The notes: generated from the sequence alone by a model not told the origin. A stretch of 64,000 nt of DNA from Spirochaeta isovalerica (GCF_014207565.1 NZ_JACHGJ010000004.1:1-64000); one strand, 5' to 3'. Shown: positions 43,041 through 51,970, counted from the stretch's first letter. Translations and numbers: made by a program.

Positions 43041-44426
43041 TTATACTGCTGTGAGCAGATCGATATTTTCTATAGCTTTAACGAGTTCCTGCAGAAAAGC
43101 CGCTCCGGGAGCGCCGTCCACAGCCTGATGGTCAATCGTAAGAGACAGACCCATATAGGGTACGAACTTCACTTCGCCGTTTCTTTCTACAGGTTTGAGG
43201 TTGACTGAACAGACTCCGAGGATTCCCACTTCCGGTTTGTTGAGAACCGGTGTGAAACTCTCGATGCCCATGGACCCGAGATTGGTTATGGTAAATGTTC
43301 CGCCCTGCAGATCGTCGGGATTGGATTTCCCGGCATGGGCGGCTCCGAAAAGCTCCTTGCCTTTTTCCGAAATTCCCTTGAGAGAATAGGCGCCCGCGTC
43401 CTTGATAACCGGAACGAGCAGGCCTCTCTCCGTATTGACGGCGCATCCCAGATGCACTTTTTCAAAACGGCGGATCGTATCGCCGAAAAAATGCTCATTC
43501 AGTTCGGGATATTTCGGCAGCGTTTTCGCCACGGCGTAGAGAATCATATCGTTGATAGTGATTTTCTGCAGTCCCATAGATTCATCGCTGTTTTTAATTT
43601 TCTTTCTGAGAGCCAGGATAGCTGTCGCATCGGCGGAGGAATTAAGAGTGAGCTGAGCTGTCGTCGCAAGGGAATCGAACATTCTCTCAGCTGTAATTTT
43701 ACGGATACCCCGCACTTTGATGTCTTCGACAGGACCGGGAAAAGCTGTATACGCTCCGGCGGCTGATGGAGCAGAAGGCTGAAGGGCCGCTTCGCTGTTC
43801 TGAACATCGGAAAGAAGAACCCGTCCTCCGATTCCGCTGCCTTTAACAGGCAAGGGCTTACCGGATTTAAAGAGCTCCTCGATTGCGGCGGGAGAGAGTG
43901 AGGGATAGTCTTTTGTCAGATTCAGGATATCTCTTTCAATAACCCGTCCATCCGGTCCTGAACCGGCAACTGTGCGAATATCTATTCCTTTGGCGGCGGC
44001 CAGATTCATGGCTCTGGGAGAACCGGCTCTTTTCCCTTCAACGGCTTCGGCGACCTGCGTCGCGGGAACCTGAACGGCAGCCTGAGCAGGTTCTGCAGCA
44101 GGAGATTTGCTTCCTTCAGAAGCTGAGGGAGAATTTTCTGCAGGGGATTCCTCTTCACCACCGGCAGAAAAGCCACTGATATCTTCACCGGGCTCACCGA
44201 TAAGAGCAATCATTTCGTGCACCGGTACCTCGGCGTCTTCTTCATAAAAAATCTTGAGCAGAGTGCCTTCGAATCCCGATTCGACTTCGATTGTAGCCTT
44301 ATCTGTCTCAACTTCACAAAGGATATCGCCAACAGCGACGACTTCTCCCTCTTTCTTAAGCCATGAAACAATGATACAGGACTCTACAGAGTTTCCCTGT
44401 TTGGGCATTAAAACTTTTTCCGCCAC
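43041..44426 (-). CDS. Dihydrolipoyl acyltransferase (E2)
   Basis: The 461-residue protein has an N-terminal lipoyl domain with the modified lysine K43 (VETDKATIEV). An Ala/Pro/Glu-rich linker follows, then an E3-binding domain (SPRAMNLAAAKGIDI...GPDGRVIERDIL). A second, degenerate E3-binding-like segment comes next (SPAAIEELFKSGKPLPV...GIGGRVLLSDV). The catalytic acyltransferase domain (~235-461) carries the active-site motif DHQAVDG. It accepts the acyl group from E1 and passes it to CoA. GTG 44426 has AGGAG seven bases upstream. First gene of the operon. Confidence 0.94.
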   Translation of the reverse strand: MAEKVLMPKQGNSVESCIIVSWLKKEGEVVAVGDILCEVETDKATIEVESGFEGTLLKIFYEEDAEVPVHEMIALIGEPGEDISGFSAGGEEESPAENSPSASEGSKSPAAEPAQAAVQVPATQVAEAVEGKRAGSPRAMNLAAAKGIDIRTVAGSGPDGRVIERDILNLTKDYPSLSPAAIEELFKSGKPLPVKGSGIGGRVLLSDVQNSEAALQPSAPSAAGAYTAFPGPVEDIKVRGIRKITAERMFDSLATTAQLTLNSSADATAILALRKKIKNSDESMGLQKITINDMILYAVAKTLPKYPELNEHFFGDTIRRFEKVHLGCAVNTERGLLVPVIKDAGAYSLKGISEKGKELFGAAHAGKSNPDDLQGGTFTITNLGSMGIESFTPVLNKPEVGILGVCSVNLKPVERNGEVKFVPYMGLSLTIDHQAVDGAPGAAFLQELVKAIENIDLLTAV

Positions 44427-44477
44427 AATTCTCTCCTATTTAACAGCAAATCCGCTTTTTATCCGGTTTTTTTAACA

Positions 44478-44577
44478 TTTCGTTATGGTTTTTATTATCT
44501 TTCGCTTAAGAGTTTTAGTCAATACTCTTTTTCTTTATTCTTTCTTTTTACTTTCTTATTACTTTTTTATTTCTTTC
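44478..44577. promoter_or_regulatory. CTTTC-repeat regulatory region and promoter of the E2-E3-E1-PHP-SDR operon
   Basis: On the minus strand TTGACT (44517-44522), 17 bases, then GATAAT (44494-44499) form a strong sigma-70-type promoter. CTTTC occurs at 44499, 44540, 44551 and 44573 (steps 41, 11, 22), with ATTTC at 44477. TTTCGTTAT-N8-TTATCTTTCG at 44478-44504 matches the element at the SorE-like gene. The tract upstream of -35 is A-rich on the transcribed-sense strand, like an UP element. Confidence 0.7.
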
Positions 44578-44655
44578 TCTAATTTTAGAATTTCATAATG
44601 GTCTATCTTGAATTCAACTGATTTTATCGGATAATTAATAGGGAGGAGGAATCTT

Positions 44656-46602
44656 CTGGAAGAAATCAAAATATATCCTCAATGGGAAAACATCCAAATA
44701 ACCGAAGATTACTCTGTTTCATTCAGGACGGTAGGTGATTGTTTCCTTCTTTCACTGCCCTCGGGAGATAGTAGAGGCGAAGGTCTTTCCGGGTTTCTTC
44801 TTAAAAGAAAAGAATTCCTCGAGGAAACCGGTCTGTACCATAAACCCCATGTCGAATTGAAGGATTACTCGCAGATACGGGGTAAAATATCAAAAAATAA
44901 CCGGATGATTTTCACCCGGCATCTTCTGGAAGAACAGGAACGGGGATATCTTCTGGGATTGATGGGCTTCAACGGTCCGCCCTTTATCAGATGGTCTTTT
45001 GAACTGGGTCGAAGACTTTACAGTAGAGATTTTCCTCTGCATCTATATAAGACTTATAGCGAAGCTTTGAATGAAGCAGAACTTCTTCTGGCATCAAGCC
45101 GTTCCGACTCTAAGATTTCCCATGATAATGACTTCTCCGATCCTGACGTGGAAAAGCTCTTTTACTATATTAGCGCAATGAGCTGGGATCTCGATTCTAA
45201 TACAATGCCTTCGCTTGAAATTGATGAACAAAGCCCTTACCGGAAAATTTATGAAGCTCTGGCTCTTGTGAAATCGGACTTCAACCATATTCTGGAAAAG
45301 CAGCGGGAAACAGAAAAGGCTATTGAAACCAAAGTGCAGGAAAGGACGAGGCAACTGAGAGACCAGCAGACAAAACTTGAAACTAGCCTTGATCTGCTTT
45401 CCCATGACACGAAGAATCATTTTATAAGTCTTAAATATGATGCTGATCAGGTCGAGGATGCGAATCTGAAAAACTCCATGGAAGAATCCATCTGCGAGAT
45501 TGAAGAGCTGATAAGCGAAGCTACGGGAATCATGTCATCGAAAAAGAGAATAACCTCTCTTCCTGAAATTCTGGAGACAATCCGTGTAACGGAAAAAAGG
45601 GTTCCACTGCAGGCTCACGACAGAATCCGCGTTGAATATAAATCTCCCGAATTTCTCTACGTTCAGACAACGGCTCTTTTAAAAAACGCCCTTTCAAACC
45701 TTATCGAAAATGCTTTGAAATACACCGGGACCGGCAATGAAGTGAGAATCTTCTGCGAGAGAAACAAAAAGGTTCAGATACATATAATAGATTTCGGTTC
45801 GGGAATTCCCGATGCGGAAAAAGAAAAGATCCTGGAAAAATTCTACCGCCGGGAGTTGAATGAAGAAATAGAGGGAACCGGCCGCGGGCTCTGGATAACT
45901 AATAATATCATCCGTCAGGAGGGCGGGACGCTGACCATATCGGACAATCCCCGGGGGGGAGCTGTTTTTTCCATAAGCCTGCCTCCCTATCAAGTTGAAG
46001 ACTTCCAGGGGATGCTGAAGGAACTGTCCGAATGGTTCGAAAGCCCGCTCGACTCGATCCGCTCCCGGGCGGAAACTTATAGAACACTCTATCAGCTGCA
46101 GGGGCGCGAAGACGTTGAAGATCTTGATTCCGCTGTTTTCACGTCTCTCCTGTCGGAAATAAGGAAAGAAAGAAAAGAGGAAAAGCAGGCCCATATGGCC
46201 AGAAAACTGGATCACCTGAAGAACCGGAACCCTGAAGGAAAGTCCATTATCATCGCCGATGACTCACTCTATGTCCAGTATTATCTGAGCCGTTATTTTA
46301 CCGAGCTCGGGCTTAATGTAATCGATTATGTGGATAATGGAGAATCAGCTGTCATCTCCTACAGGAAGAGAAAACCCGATTACATTTCTCTGGATAATAA
46401 TATGAATGTCATGACCGGTCCCGAAGCAGCGGAACAGATTTACGCTTACGATAAGGACTGCCGGGTTATTTTCATAACAGCTTTAGGAGATTCCAGTCTG
46501 TTCAGAGAAGCGCTGAAAGAAAAACTGGCTTCATGCAGATACAGGATTCTTACCAAACCGATTTACAAAAAAGATATAGAAGTACTTCTGGACGAATTTT
46601 AA
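44656..46602 (+). CDS. Hybrid histidine kinase with C-terminal receiver; probable CTG start
   Basis: Coding sense continues without a stop from 44635 through to 46602, well upstream of the first conventional in-frame start (TTG 44857). A perfect GGGAGGAGG ribosome site (44641-44649) stands six bases before CTG 44656, giving about 648 residues. The N-terminal ~180 residues are an uncharacterised sensor region without membrane helices. Then follow a coiled coil, a HisKA-like helix (LDLLSHDTKNHF), HATPase motifs (NLIENALKYTG, DFGSGIPD, GTGRGLWITNN) and a receiver domain near the end (SIIIADDS, YISLDNNMN, ILTKPIYK). The gene is divergent from the E2 operon. Confidence 0.85.
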   Translation: MEEIKIYPQWENIQITEDYSVSFRTVGDCFLLSLPSGDSRGEGLSGFLLKRKEFLEETGLYHKPHVELKDYSQIRGKISKNNRMIFTRHLLEEQERGYLLGLMGFNGPPFIRWSFELGRRLYSRDFPLHLYKTYSEALNEAELLLASSRSDSKISHDNDFSDPDVEKLFYYISAMSWDLDSNTMPSLEIDEQSPYRKIYEALALVKSDFNHILEKQRETEKAIETKVQERTRQLRDQQTKLETSLDLLSHDTKNHFISLKYDADQVEDANLKNSMEESICEIEELISEATGIMSSKKRITSLPEILETIRVTEKRVPLQAHDRIRVEYKSPEFLYVQTTALLKNALSNLIENALKYTGTGNEVRIFCERNKKVQIHIIDFGSGIPDAEKEKILEKFYRRELNEEIEGTGRGLWITNNIIRQEGGTLTISDNPRGGAVFSISLPPYQVEDFQGMLKELSEWFESPLDSIRSRAETYRTLYQLQGREDVEDLDSAVFTSLLSEIRKERKEEKQAHMARKLDHLKNRNPEGKSIIIADDSLYVQYYLSRYFTELGLNVIDYVDNGESAVISYRKRKPDYISLDNNMNVMTGPEAAEQIYAYDKDCRVIFITALGDSSLFREALKEKLASCRYRILTKPIYKKDIEVLLDEF

Positions 46603-46853
46603 GAGAAAAGGCTGACTCACTCATCGGCATGACCGACTGGTCTGGTTTGTACAACCTTTCCCGGATTATTCAGAAATAGTATATTTTTTCTTTTTCTCTT
46701 CTTTTTTACTTAATGGTAATAATTATAGAAGACTGAAATTATTCTGACAAATTTTCATATTTTTGAGCTCTTTGCAAAAAAATCCTGTTTTTTGCTCAGA
46801 AACTCTTATAATTGTTCTGTTGAATCAAAAAGTTTTAATAAAAAGGAAAATCT

Positions 46854-47636
46854 ATGAAAAAAGTCAGCAAAATCCTGCTTCTCTTAGCGGTAGCAGGTAT
46901 CATGTCATCATGTCTGCAAAGCGGCATAGACATCACAGTCAATAAAGACGGAAGCGGAGAACTGGTTCAGACATTTAAAGTCCAGAGAGAGTACATGGCC
47001 TTTATGAATATGGGAGAGTCCTCCAGCGACCCTAATATGATCAATAGAGATCAGCTTGAGCAGATGGCTGGAATTATGGGTGAAGGAGTTGTCCTGAAAA
47101 AGATCATCCCCTCTCCCGCAGATAACATCTATGCAGGTTATGAAGCGGTTTATTCCTTCAGTGACATTACAAAGCTGAAAACCTCACCGACCCCTATGAC
47201 TACGCCGGGAGAAACGGGGGACGATTCTGACTGGATCACTTTCGATTTCGCCAAAGGCAATACGGCCAGACTGACAGTTATCTCTCAGGAAAGCGAAGAA
47301 GAGATGATGGAAGAATCTGAAGAGGAATGGGAATCCTCAGAGCCTTCCGCGGAGGAGCAGGCTCAGATAGATCAGATGAAACAGATCTACAGAACCATGC
47401 ATTTCTGGTTCAAAATCCATTTTAACGGTTCCATTACAAACACCAACGCTCTCTATTCCGATAAATCAGCCATTACCATTATGGATATGAGTTTTGAAAA
47501 AATCGTCGAAAACGATGATCTGTTCAAGAAACTGACTTCAGAAGGCGAAAGCGATCTGGAAAAGATAAGGGGAGACCTGGAAAAAGCCGGCGTTAAGGTT
47601 GACGACAGCGACAATATAGAGGTTTCTTTCCGTTGA
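46854..47636 (+). CDS. Lipoprotein of unknown function
   Basis: The 260-residue protein has a lipoprotein signal peptide with lipobox IMSSC (Cys20). A beta-rich start (GIDITVNKDGSGELVQTFKV) and an acidic Glu/Ser-rich middle (~145-165, EEEMMEESEEEWESSEPS) follow. The remainder is mixed alpha/beta. ATG has AAAAGGAAAA upstream. The 251-bp region before it carries a TATAAT at 46807-46812 without a good -35, and a poly-A/poly-T hairpin at 46774-46795. It probably sits in the envelope; I do not recognise the family. Confidence 0.8.
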   Translation: MKKVSKILLLLAVAGIMSSCLQSGIDITVNKDGSGELVQTFKVQREYMAFMNMGESSSDPNMINRDQLEQMAGIMGEGVVLKKIIPSPADNIYAGYEAVYSFSDITKLKTSPTPMTTPGETGDDSDWITFDFAKGNTARLTVISQESEEEMMEESEEEWESSEPSAEEQAQIDQMKQIYRTMHFWFKIHFNGSITNTNALYSDKSAITIMDMSFEKIVENDDLFKKLTSEGESDLEKIRGDLEKAGVKVDDSDNIEVSFR

Positions 47637-47644
47637 TTGTAATC

Positions 47645-47959
47645 CTATTTTGCGCTTTCAATGGTAAAAAATTCGTTGAGGCGCATAACTGAAAACAATT
47701 CCAGCAGATCCGGGGAGAGATTGGTAATGACCAGCTCTCCTCCCCTCGCGGTCAGTGTGTTATGGGTGGATACCATCAGTCCGATTCCCATGGAATCGAT
47801 CATTTCTACAGTGTTGAAATTCACAGTAATACGGTTCAGCTGTTCCGATAATAATTTCTTCAGCGTTCCCCGCAAATCTTCAACCGTTTCCGATACAAGA
47901 TTTGCCGAAAAAAATATCTCGGCGGAATCCGCTTTTTTCTCAACAGTAATACGGCTCAT
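47645..47959 (-). CDS. STAS domain protein (anti-sigma factor antagonist type)
   Basis: The 104-residue protein is a single STAS domain: VETVEDLRGTLKKLL, ITVNFNTVEMIDSMGIGLMVSTHN and VITNLSPDLLELFSVMRL, with the phosphorylatable serine in the IDSMGIG position. Such proteins antagonise kinase/anti-sigma factors in partner-switching pathways. No kinase or sigma gene lies beside it, though the receiver/STAS-like protein at 28408 may belong to the same network. It converges with the lipoprotein gene. Confidence 0.92.
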   Translation of the reverse strand: MSRITVEKKADSAEIFFSANLVSETVEDLRGTLKKLLSEQLNRITVNFNTVEMIDSMGIGLMVSTHNTLTARGGELVITNLSPDLLELFSVMRLNEFFTIESAK

Positions 47960-48051
47960 TCTTCAGTGACCTCACTCAACACTATATAACATATTCTATT
48001 CTTTCAGACTAAACTATAAAAGCAAAAAAATCCAAAGGTTCCTGAGCTTCA

Positions 48052-48081
48052 TTGACCCGAATCGGATGATCCTGATATAAA
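48052..48081 (+). promoter_or_regulatory. Promoter of purB giving a possibly leaderless mRNA
   Basis: TTGACC (48052-48057), 18 bases, then TATAAA (48076-48081) preceded by TG (extended -10). The purB ATG begins six bases after the -10 and has no ribosome site, so transcription would start at or beside the start codon. Confidence 0.55.
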
Positions 48082-48086
48082 TTGAC

Positions 48087-49511
48087 ATGGAACAGATAGA
48101 AAACGTACTGGCACAAAGGTACGCATCTGAAAAGATGAAAGAAATTTGGTCCCCCAGGGGACGCATACTGCTGGAACGGGATCTATGGATTGCCGTATTG
48201 AAAGCCCAGAAAGATCTGGGACTCCCTATTGATGACGATGTCATCCCCGCTTACGAAAAAGTCCGCGATACAGTGAATTTACAGTCAATCAAAGACAGGG
48301 AGAAAATCACACGACACGATGTTAAATCGCGCATCGAGGAATTCTGCGAACTGGCCGGTAAAGAGCACATCCACAAGGGAATGACCAGCCGGGACCTGAC
48401 GGAAAACGTTGAACAGCTCCAGGTGTATAAAGCACTGGAACTCACCAGATCAAAAGCTGTTGCGGCACTGGTAAAACTGGCGGAAAAAGCCGATTTCTAT
48501 CGACACCGGATAATCACGGCCAGAACCCACAATGTTGCGGCTCAGCCGACCACTCTCGGCAAGAGAATTGCCATGTTCGGACAGGAGCTCCTTCTGGCTC
48601 TTGAGAATCTCGATAGAGTCATTGCCAATTATCCAGTTCGGGGTATAAAAGGTGCCGTGGGAACTCAGCTGGACCAGCTGACCCTTTTTAACGGTGACAG
48701 CGGGAAAGTGAAGCTACTGGAAGAGAAAATTGTCGGCCATCTTGGCATCGGCCGCAGTCTCAATGCTGTCGGGCAGGTTTACCCCCGTAGTCTCGATCAT
48801 CATGTTGTCAGCGCTCTCTATCAGTTGAGCAGCGGTCCCTCCAGTTTTGCCAAAACGCTCCGTATCATGGCAGGAAATGAAACGGCAAGCGAAGGATTTG
48901 CCAAAGGCCAGGTTGGTTCATCGGCCATGCCTCATAAAATGAACAGCCGTTCCTGCGAAAGAGTCAACGGTTTTCATCTTATACTCAACGGATATCTGAA
49001 TATGGTGGCCGGTCTGGCGGGAGACCAGTGGAACGAAGGAGATGTGTCCTGTTCCGTTGTCAGGAGAGTTGCCCTCCCCGATAGTTTCTACGCGATCGAC
49101 GGGATGTTTGAAACATTTCTGACAGTTCTGAATCAGATGACCATATTCCCCGCTGTTATCGAGCGTGAAAATACCCATTATTTCCCTTTCCTCTCATCGA
49201 CAACCATTATGATGGAAGCTGTGAAGAAAGGCGCCGGACGGGAGACGGCTCATGAAGCGATTAAAGAGCATGCCGTAGCCACGGTTCATGATCTGAGAAA
49301 CGGCGTAATCGATTCCAACGATCTCCTGGACAGACTGGCAGCCGATGACAGGCTCGGCCTGACCATGGATGAGCTTAAACAGATTCTCTCCCGCGGAGAG
49401 GAACTGGTCGGAGCGGCTTCTGCCCAGGTGGATGCTTTTATGGCTGAAGCGGAGAAATGGAAAACGGCGTATCCCGAAGCAGCCGGTTATGATCCGGGGA
49501 ATATTCTTTAA
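48087..49511 (+). CDS. purB: Adenylosuccinate lyase
   Basis: The 474-residue enzyme of the fumarase/aspartase superfamily carries the signature GSSAMPHKMNS (catalytic serine loop). Other family landmarks are RYASEKMKEIWS at the N-terminus, GKEHIHKGMTSRDLTEN and TRTHNVAAQPTTLGKR-like ARTHNVAAQPTT with the catalytic histidine. It splits succinylaminoimidazole-carboxamide ribotide and adenylosuccinate in purine synthesis. It appears as a single gene with its own promoter; no other pur genes are nearby. Confidence 0.95.
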   Translation: MEQIENVLAQRYASEKMKEIWSPRGRILLERDLWIAVLKAQKDLGLPIDDDVIPAYEKVRDTVNLQSIKDREKITRHDVKSRIEEFCELAGKEHIHKGMTSRDLTENVEQLQVYKALELTRSKAVAALVKLAEKADFYRHRIITARTHNVAAQPTTLGKRIAMFGQELLLALENLDRVIANYPVRGIKGAVGTQLDQLTLFNGDSGKVKLLEEKIVGHLGIGRSLNAVGQVYPRSLDHHVVSALYQLSSGPSSFAKTLRIMAGNETASEGFAKGQVGSSAMPHKMNSRSCERVNGFHLILNGYLNMVAGLAGDQWNEGDVSCSVVRRVALPDSFYAIDGMFETFLTVLNQMTIFPAVIERENTHYFPFLSSTTIMMEAVKKGAGRETAHEAIKEHAVATVHDLRNGVIDSNDLLDRLAADDRLGLTMDELKQILSRGEELVGAASAQVDAFMAEAEKWKTAYPEAAGYDPGNIL

Positions 49512-49548
49512 TATCCGATGTCGGGATCGGATGGGGGAAGCAAGGGAT

Positions 49549-50310
49549 TCAGTTTCTCATATCCTTTAAAAAAGGGAATCGCTGTCTGACAAAATCTGTT
49601 TCGCCCTCATCGATTTCAAAGCAGCGGCATTCGCCGTCCAGTCGAAACAGCTCGACCTCGTCACCGGAAGGGCTGAAGACGGCGGAATGCCCGTTGTAAT
49701 GCAAACCGTTTCCATCGATTCCTTTTCTGTTGACGGCGACGACGAAGCACTGATTCTCTATGGCGCGGGCTTTTAAAAGGGCATCCCATTGATCGATCCG
49801 GCTATCCGGCCAGTTGGCGATGACAAAGATAACAGAGACGCTTTTTGCCACTCTCCTGAATAGCTCGGGAAAACGAAGGTCATAACAGATAAACACCGAA
49901 GATTTCATACCTTCAATTTCAAAGACAATCTGCTTATCTCCGTTACTGTAGATTTTATCTTCACCGGAATAGGAAAAACCGTAATTCTTCGTATAGACAT
50001 CGATGATTTCACCATCGGAATTAATGATATACGCCCTGTTTTCATAAGAGCCTTCCGATTTGACTGCGATTCCTGCAATTAGGGAAATTCCGTATTTTGC
50101 CGCCAGCTGGTTGAGTGTGGAGACAACCGTTCCGTTTTCAGCCTCTGTGATTTTTTCAGCGTTCATGGAAAAACCGGTGGCGAACATTTCCGGAAAAACG
50201 GCGATGGCACAATCATGCTCGACAGCAGTCTCTATCAGTTTCTCAGCTTTCCGGAGGTTTTTGTCCTTATCCTCCCAGAATATGTCCATTTGCATGAGCG
50301 CCAGTTTCAT
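49549..50310 (-). CDS. Nitrilase-superfamily amidohydrolase (omega-amidase-like)
   Basis: The 253-residue enzyme shows the Glu-Lys-Cys triad of carbon-nitrogen hydrolases: E in FPEMFATGFS, K in YTKNYGFSYSGEDK, and C in VFICYDLRFPE. The sequence style resembles YafV/omega-amidases, which hydrolyse 2-oxoglutaramate and related amides in repair or methionine salvage. Its start overlaps the AKR gene stop by four bases, so the two are translated together. Confidence 0.9.
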   Translation of the reverse strand: MKLALMQMDIFWEDKDKNLRKAEKLIETAVEHDCAIAVFPEMFATGFSMNAEKITEAENGTVVSTLNQLAAKYGISLIAGIAVKSEGSYENRAYIINSDGEIIDVYTKNYGFSYSGEDKIYSNGDKQIVFEIEGMKSSVFICYDLRFPELFRRVAKSVSVIFVIANWPDSRIDQWDALLKARAIENQCFVVAVNRKGIDGNGLHYNGHSAVFSPSGDEVELFRLDGECRCFEIDEGETDFVRQRFPFLKDMRN

Positions 50311-51308
50311 TTTTTAAGAACCGCCGAGTAGTTGAAACTGGTGCTCTCTTCATTTCTGTCGGTTGCAGGAGGCGGTTCGGGAGAAAAAGATGAAATTTCG
50401 TTCCGCATTTCCTCTGTCATATTTATGTCAACTGAAGCAAGCGAATCTTCGAGCTGCCCGGGATTTCTGGCGCCGATAATCGGTGCGGTAACGGCGGAAT
50501 GAGCTGCCACCCAGCGTACAGCCAGAGAGACTGGATTCATATTATTTTTTTCGGCGAATTCCGTAAATGCTTCGGCAATATTGAAATTGATCTGATCGCC
50601 GTAACGCCGGCCATACATTTTATTCGCCACGATTCTTCCCGTTTCGGGTTTACGGTTTTTTCCGTATTTGCCGGTCAGAAGTCCACCGCCGAGAGGACTG
50701 TAGGACGTAACAGCGATATTTTCGCTTTGAGCCATGGGAAGGATTTCCACTTCAGCCTGTCTCTTGGCCAGATTATACATGGGCTGGATGCATCGGATGG
50801 GAGCGTATCCCCTTTCCGATGCGATACTGTTGGCTTTGACGACCTGCCAGGCGGCGAAATTGCTCACGGCAGGATAGAGAATTTTTCCCTGACTGACCAT
50901 ATCATCGAGTGTCCTCATTATGTCGGCAAGATCCATATTGTCGTCAAAACGGTGTATATAAAACAGATCGACATAATCTGTCTTCAACCGTTTCAAACTG
51001 GCATGGAGAGACTCAAAGAGGTGTTTCCTCGAAGCACCTTTGCTGTTTATCCCATCTCCGAAGGGGAAATAAGCTTTGGTAGTCAGGATCAGCTCCTGTC
51101 TTTCCGCAGAGGAAAACTCCCCCAGATATTCTTCCGCCAGTCCTTTCTGATAAACATTGGCGCAATCGAAAAAATTGATACCCCTGTCCCGGGCTTTCTT
51201 GTACATAGCCAGAGAAGTGCTCTTATCGGCATCACCGCCGAAAGACATTGTACCGAAACAGAGTTCAGAGACCTGAACTCCTGTATTGCCCAGATATTTG
51301 TAATCCAT
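50307..51308 (-). CDS. Aldo/keto reductase
   Basis: The 333-residue AKR carries the catalytic tetrad in FFDCANVYQKG (Asp, Tyr), LTTKAYF (Lys) and FYIHRFDDN (His), plus the C-terminal NADPH motif PIIGARNPGQLEDSL. It resembles the AKR group of general NADPH-dependent carbonyl reductases (YajO/ PhoE-type 'NTGVQVSELCFGTMSFG' start). It is the first gene of a two-gene operon with the amidase. The substrate is unknown; aldehyde detoxification is plausible. Confidence 0.93.
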   Translation of the reverse strand: MDYKYLGNTGVQVSELCFGTMSFGGDADKSTSLAMYKKARDRGINFFDCANVYQKGLAEEYLGEFSSAERQELILTTKAYFPFGDGINSKGASRKHLFESLHASLKRLKTDYVDLFYIHRFDDNMDLADIMRTLDDMVSQGKILYPAVSNFAAWQVVKANSIASERGYAPIRCIQPMYNLAKRQAEVEILPMAQSENIAVTSYSPLGGGLLTGKYGKNRKPETGRIVANKMYGRRYGDQINFNIAEAFTEFAEKNNMNPVSLAVRWVAAHSAVTAPIIGARNPGQLEDSLASVDINMTEEMRNEISSFSPEPPPATDRNEESTSFNYSAVLKK

Positions 51309-51420
51309 AGTTATTCCTTTTTGTTAATTATTATAGTCGTTTTTATTAAAAGAACCACTATTTACAGCACTGGGTAACAGACATTGGGAAACCTATAGTA
51401 CAGGAAAAAGAATGTATTTC

Positions 51421-51449
51421 TTGACTTTTTATATCGTGCGCGATATATT
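51421..51449 (+). promoter_or_regulatory. Promoter with embedded palindromic operator of the peroxidase-OhrR operon
   Basis: TTGACT (51421-51426), a 17-base spacer, then TATATT (51444-51449) form a near-ideal sigma-70-type promoter. The palindrome TATATCGTGCGCGATATA at 51430-51447 fills the spacer and the -10, so a bound repressor would block polymerase. The MarR/OhrR-type protein encoded by the second gene is the obvious candidate. Confidence 0.8.
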
Positions 51450-51481
51450 CGTTATAGATAATATCGTTAAGGAGCTTATAG

Positions 51482-51967
51482 ATGTCTGAATTTTATGAAA
51501 AAGAAGCCCGGGATGTTCAAGGGACAAATATATCAATGAAAAAATTTGAAGGAAAAACCGTTCTCGTTGTCAATACAGCCAGCAAATGCGGTTTTACTCC
51601 TCAGTATGAAGGATTGCAGAAACTCTATGAAAAATACAAGGACAGGGGTCTGGAGATTCTCGGTTTCCCCTGCGACCAGTTTGCTCACCAGGAGCCGGGC
51701 ACCGATGAGGAGATATACAAGTTCTGTTCCGTCAATTTCGGTGTGACTTTTCCCCTATTCCGAAAAATAGAAGTGAACGGATCGGAAGCCCATCCCATCT
51801 ATCAGTATCTTAAAAAAGAGCTGCCCGGCGCCATAGGTCCCGCTATCAAATGGAATTTTACCAAATTTCTCATCGGACCCGACGGTAAGCCCCGGAAAAG
51901 GTTTTCCCCCTCCACAGAGCCAGAAAAACTGGAAAAGTATATTGAGCCCCTTCTTTCCGGTGAATAG
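51482..51967 (+). CDS. Glutathione peroxidase family protein
   Basis: The 161-residue thiol peroxidase has the peroxidatic Cys at C36 ([12 protein letters not shown]), the conserved Gln in [13 protein letters not shown] and Trp in [11 protein letters not shown]. It is the Cys form, not selenocysteine. A second cysteine in FPCDQF can act as the resolving Cys, so bacterial members usually use thioredoxin. AAGGAG precedes ATG. The next gene encodes an OhrR-like repressor four bases on, which points to organic hydroperoxide defence. Confidence 0.95.
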   Translation: MSEFYEKEARDVQGTNISMKKFEGKTVLVVNTASKCGFTPQYEGLQKLYEKYKDRGLEILGFPCDQFAHQEPGTDEEIYKFCSVNFGVTFPLFRKIEVNGSEAHPIYQYLKKELPGAIGPAIKWNFTKFLIGPDGKPRKRFSPSTEPEKLEKYIEPLLSGE

Positions 51968-51970
51968 TAT

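Noticed and set aside
46774-46795. GCAAAAAA / TTTTTTGC inverted repeat as a terminator
   Set aside because: The stem is almost all A:T and lies just ahead of the lipoprotein promoter; as DNA or RNA it would be weak, and no gene needs a terminator exactly there.
49513-49532. ATCCGAT / ATCGGAT hairpin after purB as a terminator
   Set aside because: Only 7 bp with no T-run on either strand; too weak to list as a terminator, though it lies between convergent genes.
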